From Pseudaquidulcibacter sp041917055 (lineage in GTDB: Bacteria > Pseudomonadota > Alphaproteobacteria > Caulobacterales > Aquidulcibacteraceae): a stretch of DNA of 64,000 nt. The translations under genes were made by a program, and so were the position numbers. Numbering within the stretch: position 1 is the first letter of the stretch; every line of letters starts with the position of its first letter. Positions 61,052 to 64,000 of this stretch are shown here, in pieces. The notes below the pieces were generated by a model. That model saw only the letters and a list, made by a program, of their open reading frames with translations. It did not search any database and was not told where the DNA came from. Location of the stretch: assembly GCA_041917055.1 (NCBI GenBank), contig JAYRYJ010000007.1, positions 1-64,000 on the forward strand. The letters run 5' to 3'.

Positions 61052-61804
61052 TCAAACAATTGCATAAGCCCCAAGGAAATGCACGCCTCTAGATGAATTA
61101 TCAAGCCCTTTGTGGAAACCATTGACAATCCATAATTCAAGACCGCCGCCCTCATTGATTTTTTCGCGCTTTTCAGGGAGTTCGGCATCGGGAATGGCCG
61201 CAATAATCGAAAAATCATTTCCGGTTTCTAATGGGTCAATTTTCGCAAGGCACAAGGCCTCAGGGATAGTGCCTTCAATATGAGGCAAAAGCATATTGAT
61301 TTTTAAGTCCGAATATTCCGGCTTCAATAATTCCAACCACCAATTTTGCGCGCCAGAGGGCCAAGGCAGCGAAATGATGAGGTTTTGGTTTTCCTCACCA
61401 ATTTTGAGCGCATCATTAGCGGTTTCAACCAACTTTGGAACGATTGCCGCGCCAAAACCAATGCGGCTTGGGGCTTGGGATTCTTTGACGCAAATCACTT
61501 CCATCGGTGCTTGATTGGCAAGATTACGGGTAATCATGGCGCGCCAGACCATATAAGAAAGGCGCTTTCCCAATGTGGGTTCGCGCCTTAAAACTTGTCT
61601 AATAATCTCAATTTCGCGTTTTGGGCGCCAGCCAAAGCCCAATTCTTCACCGGCAATTTTGGCGTCTTTGGCTTTTGAAGCCGCAACCATTTGCGAAATT
61701 TCGGTGCGCTTTACCAGAATATGCGCGATTTGAGCGTCAAATTCATCGATTTGTGCGCGTAATTTTGCAATATCATCGGTTTTTGTTTCGGGCGATTGGC
61801 TCAT
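61052..61804 (-). CDS. chorismate mutase with C-terminal extension
   Basis: 250 residues from the ATG at 61802-61804 after AGGAAATCC. Residues 15-100 form an AroQ-type chorismate mutase (KLRAQIDEFDAQIAHILVKRTEISQMVAASK), which converts chorismate to prephenate. The remaining 150 residues are an extension seen in alphaproteobacterial chorismate mutases, with no clear motif. It heads the operon chorismate mutase-hisC-tyrC. Confidence 0.88.
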   Translation of the reverse strand: MSQSPETKTDDIAKLRAQIDEFDAQIAHILVKRTEISQMVAASKAKDAKIAGEELGFGWRPKREIEIIRQVLRREPTLGKRLSYMVWRAMITRNLANQAPMEVICVKESQAPSRIGFGAAIVPKLVETANDALKIGEENQNLIISLPWPSGAQNWWLELLKPEYSDLKINMLLPHIEGTIPEALCLAKIDPLETGNDFSIIAAIPDAELPEKREKINEGGGLELWIVNGFHKGLDNSSRGVHFLGAYAIV

Positions 61805-61848
61805 GGATTTCCTATTGAACAAACCGACAAAAAACGCAATAATTTTGG

Positions 61849-62832
61849 CTATTTTATGCTGTTTTTGATAATCGCGCGGCGCAAGAGCCGCATCGGTGAA
61901 ATCGCCATCAATTCGATGATTTTTCTATTAGTTTGGGTTTTGGCGGCCTGTATTGCTTTTCTTTGTTTGAAAGCATAGGGTGACATTTTTATCGCAGCCC
62001 AAATTCCTTTGGAATAAGAAATCCCTGCGCCGCGAATAAAGGCATGAAGCCAAAGCGCAAAAACCCATGCCAAATGCGGCAAAAGCATAAGCCAAAACCA
62101 CGGATTTGGCATTAAACGAATATAGGCCAATTCACGATTGCGAATACCGTGAAAAACCGCATAATCAGAATAGCGCGAACTTGATGCCGAGGCTTTATGA
62201 TGCACAATCGCATTGGCGAGTAAAATGCAATTTCCGCTCAATAATCGATGGCGAAAGCCCAAATCGACATCTTCATAATATGAGTTAAAACTCTCCTCAA
62301 AACCACCCAATTCCAAGAATCGTGATTTTTTCCAGATTGATGCCGCGCCGCAGGCGCTAAAAACTTCGCCATCATGTAGGTTTTGCGGGATTGGCTTTCT
62401 ATGACCGCCGCGCCAAGCAATGCCGTAAATCGAAAAACAATCCCCTGCGCCGTCCAATACCCCGTCTTGCCCATCAAGATATTGTAAAGAGGCAAAACTT
62501 TCGCAATTCGGATAATTGTCTATTCCCCTGTCAATTTCCAAAAGCCAGTTTTCGTCAGGAAAAGCGTCGGGATTTAGTAAAATAAGCCAATCGCCCTTGG
62601 CGACTTTTGCGCCTTGATTATTGGCGCGCGCAAAGCCGATATTTTCGCTATTGGAGATAAAAATATCGGCACGCGATTTTTGCGCCTCATTCGGTGCAAA
62701 TAGGGGGGAGGCATTGTCAATAAGAATTATCTCGAAATCACGAATTTTTTGCCGTTCCAAACAATCAAATAATCGGTCTAAATCTTTACCGCTTTGGTAA
62801 GAAACTATTAGGATGGTGAATTTCACACTCAA
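61849..62832 (-). CDS. family 2 glycosyltransferase (rhamnosyltransferase-like)
   Basis: 327 residues. The GT-A fold starts ILIVSYQSGKDLDRLFDCLE, with the nucleotide-binding aspartates in ILIDNASP and LLNPDAFP, and the acceptor motif SYYEDVDLGFRHRLLSG. One hydrophobic helix lies near residue 240 (FWLMLLPHLAWVFALWLHAFI). It probably adds a sugar to a lipopolysaccharide or other surface glycan. The start is TTG at 62832 or GTG at 62826; neither has a strong ribosome binding site. Confidence 0.88.
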   Translation of the reverse strand: MSVKFTILIVSYQSGKDLDRLFDCLERQKIRDFEIILIDNASPLFAPNEAQKSRADIFISNSENIGFARANNQGAKVAKGDWLILLNPDAFPDENWLLEIDRGIDNYPNCESFASLQYLDGQDGVLDGAGDCFSIYGIAWRGGHRKPIPQNLHDGEVFSACGAASIWKKSRFLELGGFEESFNSYYEDVDLGFRHRLLSGNCILLANAIVHHKASASSSRYSDYAVFHGIRNRELAYIRLMPNPWFWLMLLPHLAWVFALWLHAFIRGAGISYSKGIWAAIKMSPYAFKQRKAIQAAKTQTNRKIIELMAISPMRLLRRAIIKNSIK

Positions 62833-62859
62833 TTAATTCACGCTTTCCAAATTTAGAGC

Positions 62860-63231
62860 CTAATTCGCCGGTAAATCTAAGCCGTTTGGCATTTGACCGT
62901 CGAAATAGCGCACGGAACAGCCATAGCCGACATCCAATTTCGCCTCAGCAATCGAGAGGCCCAAAAGAGTCACAAAGACTTTTTCATCCATATAAACTAA
63001 TTTCATGTGTTTGGTGAATTTTGCGCCAATTGTTTCGTCCATATCCGCAAGGCACGAGTCTTCTTGGCGATTTTGCACATAAAGACACGAACACATTTGC
63101 TTTGCCATTAATCCGGTGGCGATTTCGGCGTATTTTTTGCCATAATAAAGCGTGATTGCCGAAATTAATAAAATCAGCAAAATCACAATACCGACCAGAC
63201 CGGAAAGAGAAATTCGTTTTTTCAAAGCCAA
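62860..63231 (-). CDS. small membrane-anchored protein of unknown function
   Basis: 123 residues. One membrane helix at about residues 10-30 (GLVGIVILLILLISAITLYYG) leaves about 90 residues in the periplasm. Four cysteines (KQMCSCLYVQ, DSCLADM, GYGCSVRY) could form two disulfides. The family is not recognised. It is 27 bases upstream of the glycosyltransferase gene and divergent from the hydrolase gene at the right edge. Confidence 0.7.
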   Translation of the reverse strand: MALKKRISLSGLVGIVILLILLISAITLYYGKKYAEIATGLMAKQMCSCLYVQNRQEDSCLADMDETIGAKFTKHMKLVYMDEKVFVTLLGLSIAEAKLDVGYGCSVRYFDGQMPNGLDLPAN

Positions 63232-63300
63232 AACACCTTTTGTTTTTGATGATAGCTTCTATAATACATATAGCAATTTTGAAAGCAAAAAGGATAGTGC

Positions 63301-64000
63301 ATGCGCGCCGCGTTTAAATTTGGTTTGGCTTTAATCCCTATTTTTGGCGCTTCTGTCTTGTTTGCCAATTATCCGATTGCCTCCAGCGCTGTACCGCCAA
63401 AAACCGAATTGAGTGCATTGCCACCGCAACCGAATGGCGTGCCATACCCTACAAAACAATGGCAGTATCAAGTTTTAAACCCGGGGGCACAAGCGAAATT
63501 AAAGGCCGTAGTGAACAAGGGCTTTGACAAATCAATCCCGGAATTGGGTGAAACCCGCGCTTTATTAATCGTCAAAGGTTCAAAAATCATTCACGAACAA
63601 TATGCTAAAGGTTATGACAAGGATACGCGCCTTATTTCATGGTCAATGGGCAAATCGATCACTTCAGCTTTGTATGGAATTTTACAAAAACAAGGCAAAG
63701 TTAAATTAGATGATACTTTGAATAATCCGTTTTGGTCCAAAGATGATGCACGCAATAAAATTACGTTCGATCAAGCATTGCGCATGAGTGATGGAATAAA
63801 TTGGCGCGAAGAAAATTATTCAGACCCATTGCATAATGACGCCGCGATCATGCTTTTTGGCAAAGGTCGCGACAATATTGTTAAATATGTTTCTTCGCGC
63901 CCCAAAAAACACAATCCCGGCGAAGTTTGGAACTATTCGTCGGGAACAACAAATCTTATCGCTGCTGCGATTTCTCAAAGATTGGGGCCACGCCAAGCCG
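63301..64000 (+). CDS. exported beta-lactamase-fold serine hydrolase, cut by the right edge
   Basis: At least 233 residues, start at ATG 63301 after AAGGATAG, open to the window end. An N-terminal hydrophobic signal (FGLALIPIFGASVLFA) precedes the domain. The SxxK motif is SMGKSIT and the YxS motif is WNYSSGTTN. DQALRMSDGINWRE is typical of the 6-aminohexanoate-dimer-hydrolase-like (NylB-like) group. It probably acts on an ester or amide in the periplasm. It is separate in sequence from the hydrolase at 40311-41498. Confidence 0.85.
   Translation, partial: MRAAFKFGLALIPIFGASVLFANYPIASSAVPPKTELSALPPQPNGVPYPTKQWQYQVLNPGAQAKLKAVVNKGFDKSIPELGETRALLIVKGSKIIHEQYAKGYDKDTRLISWSMGKSITSALYGILQKQGKVKLDDTLNNPFWSKDDARNKITFDQALRMSDGINWREENYSDPLHNDAAIMLFGKGRDNIVKYVSSRPKKHNPGEVWNYSSGTTNLIAAAISQRLGPRQA

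Overview
The window is a contiguous piece of a moderately AT-rich chromosome. It probably comes from an aerobic, Gram-negative alphaproteobacterium that oxidises sulfur compounds. That placement is inference. It rests on a complete sHdr-LbpA sulfur-oxidation cluster, Coq7 (ubiquinone), Gram-negative envelope proteins (FadL, OmpA-type, TonB receptor) and a chorismate mutase / HisC / TyrC aromatic operon. There is no prophage and no CRISPR array.

Region 1 (1-6300) holds an iron alcohol dehydrogenase and an aldehyde dehydrogenase, a Panacea-type toxin-antitoxin pair, a VOC protein and a DNA photolyase. Region 2 (5961-23917) is the core of the window. A long leftward block encodes lipS2-lipT-lipS1-sLpl (a lipoate assembly route dedicated to LbpA), a non-catalytic amidotransferase homologue, dsrE3C, hdrC1-B1-A-hyp-C2-B2, an uncharacterised small protein, lbpA and an ArsR-type persulfide sensor. 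A divergent rightward operon encodes dsrE2-tusA-fadL-yeiH. Together they suggest sulfur uptake (FadL), cytoplasmic sulfur transfer (TusA, DsrE proteins), oxidation to sulfite on the Hdr-like complex with lipoyl-LbpA, and export of the oxyanion (YeiH). An HDAC-like deacylase gene sits at the divergent junction. GC-rich palindromic mosaic elements fill three of the gaps in the cluster.

Region 3 (23930-35363) is a five-gene glycogen operon, glgX-malQ (fused), glgP, glgB, glgC, glgA. An intrinsic terminator separates it from region 4. Region 4 (35427-46965) is rich in exported, cysteine-containing proteins: a Sel1/Hcp-like repeat protein, two ricin-type lectins (one with a GGAGN-repeat tail, one with a PAN-like tail), a Tat-exported hydrolase, a lipoprotein, a DUF4424 protein and DsbB. 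It also has a tRNA-Leu and two copies of a 262-264 bp palindromic-ended MITE.

Region 5 (47072-64000) holds a FATP-type acyl-CoA synthetase, an OmpA lipoprotein, a lipoprotein peroxiredoxin, a Zur-box-controlled ZnuD-like receptor, two tandem hybrid histidine kinases (one with a decayed ATPase domain) and a ClpP paralogue. It continues with an aldo-keto reductase, a HAD phosphatase, the chorismate mutase-hisC-tyrC aromatic operon, a glycosyltransferase, a small membrane protein and a beta-lactamase-fold hydrolase cut by the right edge.
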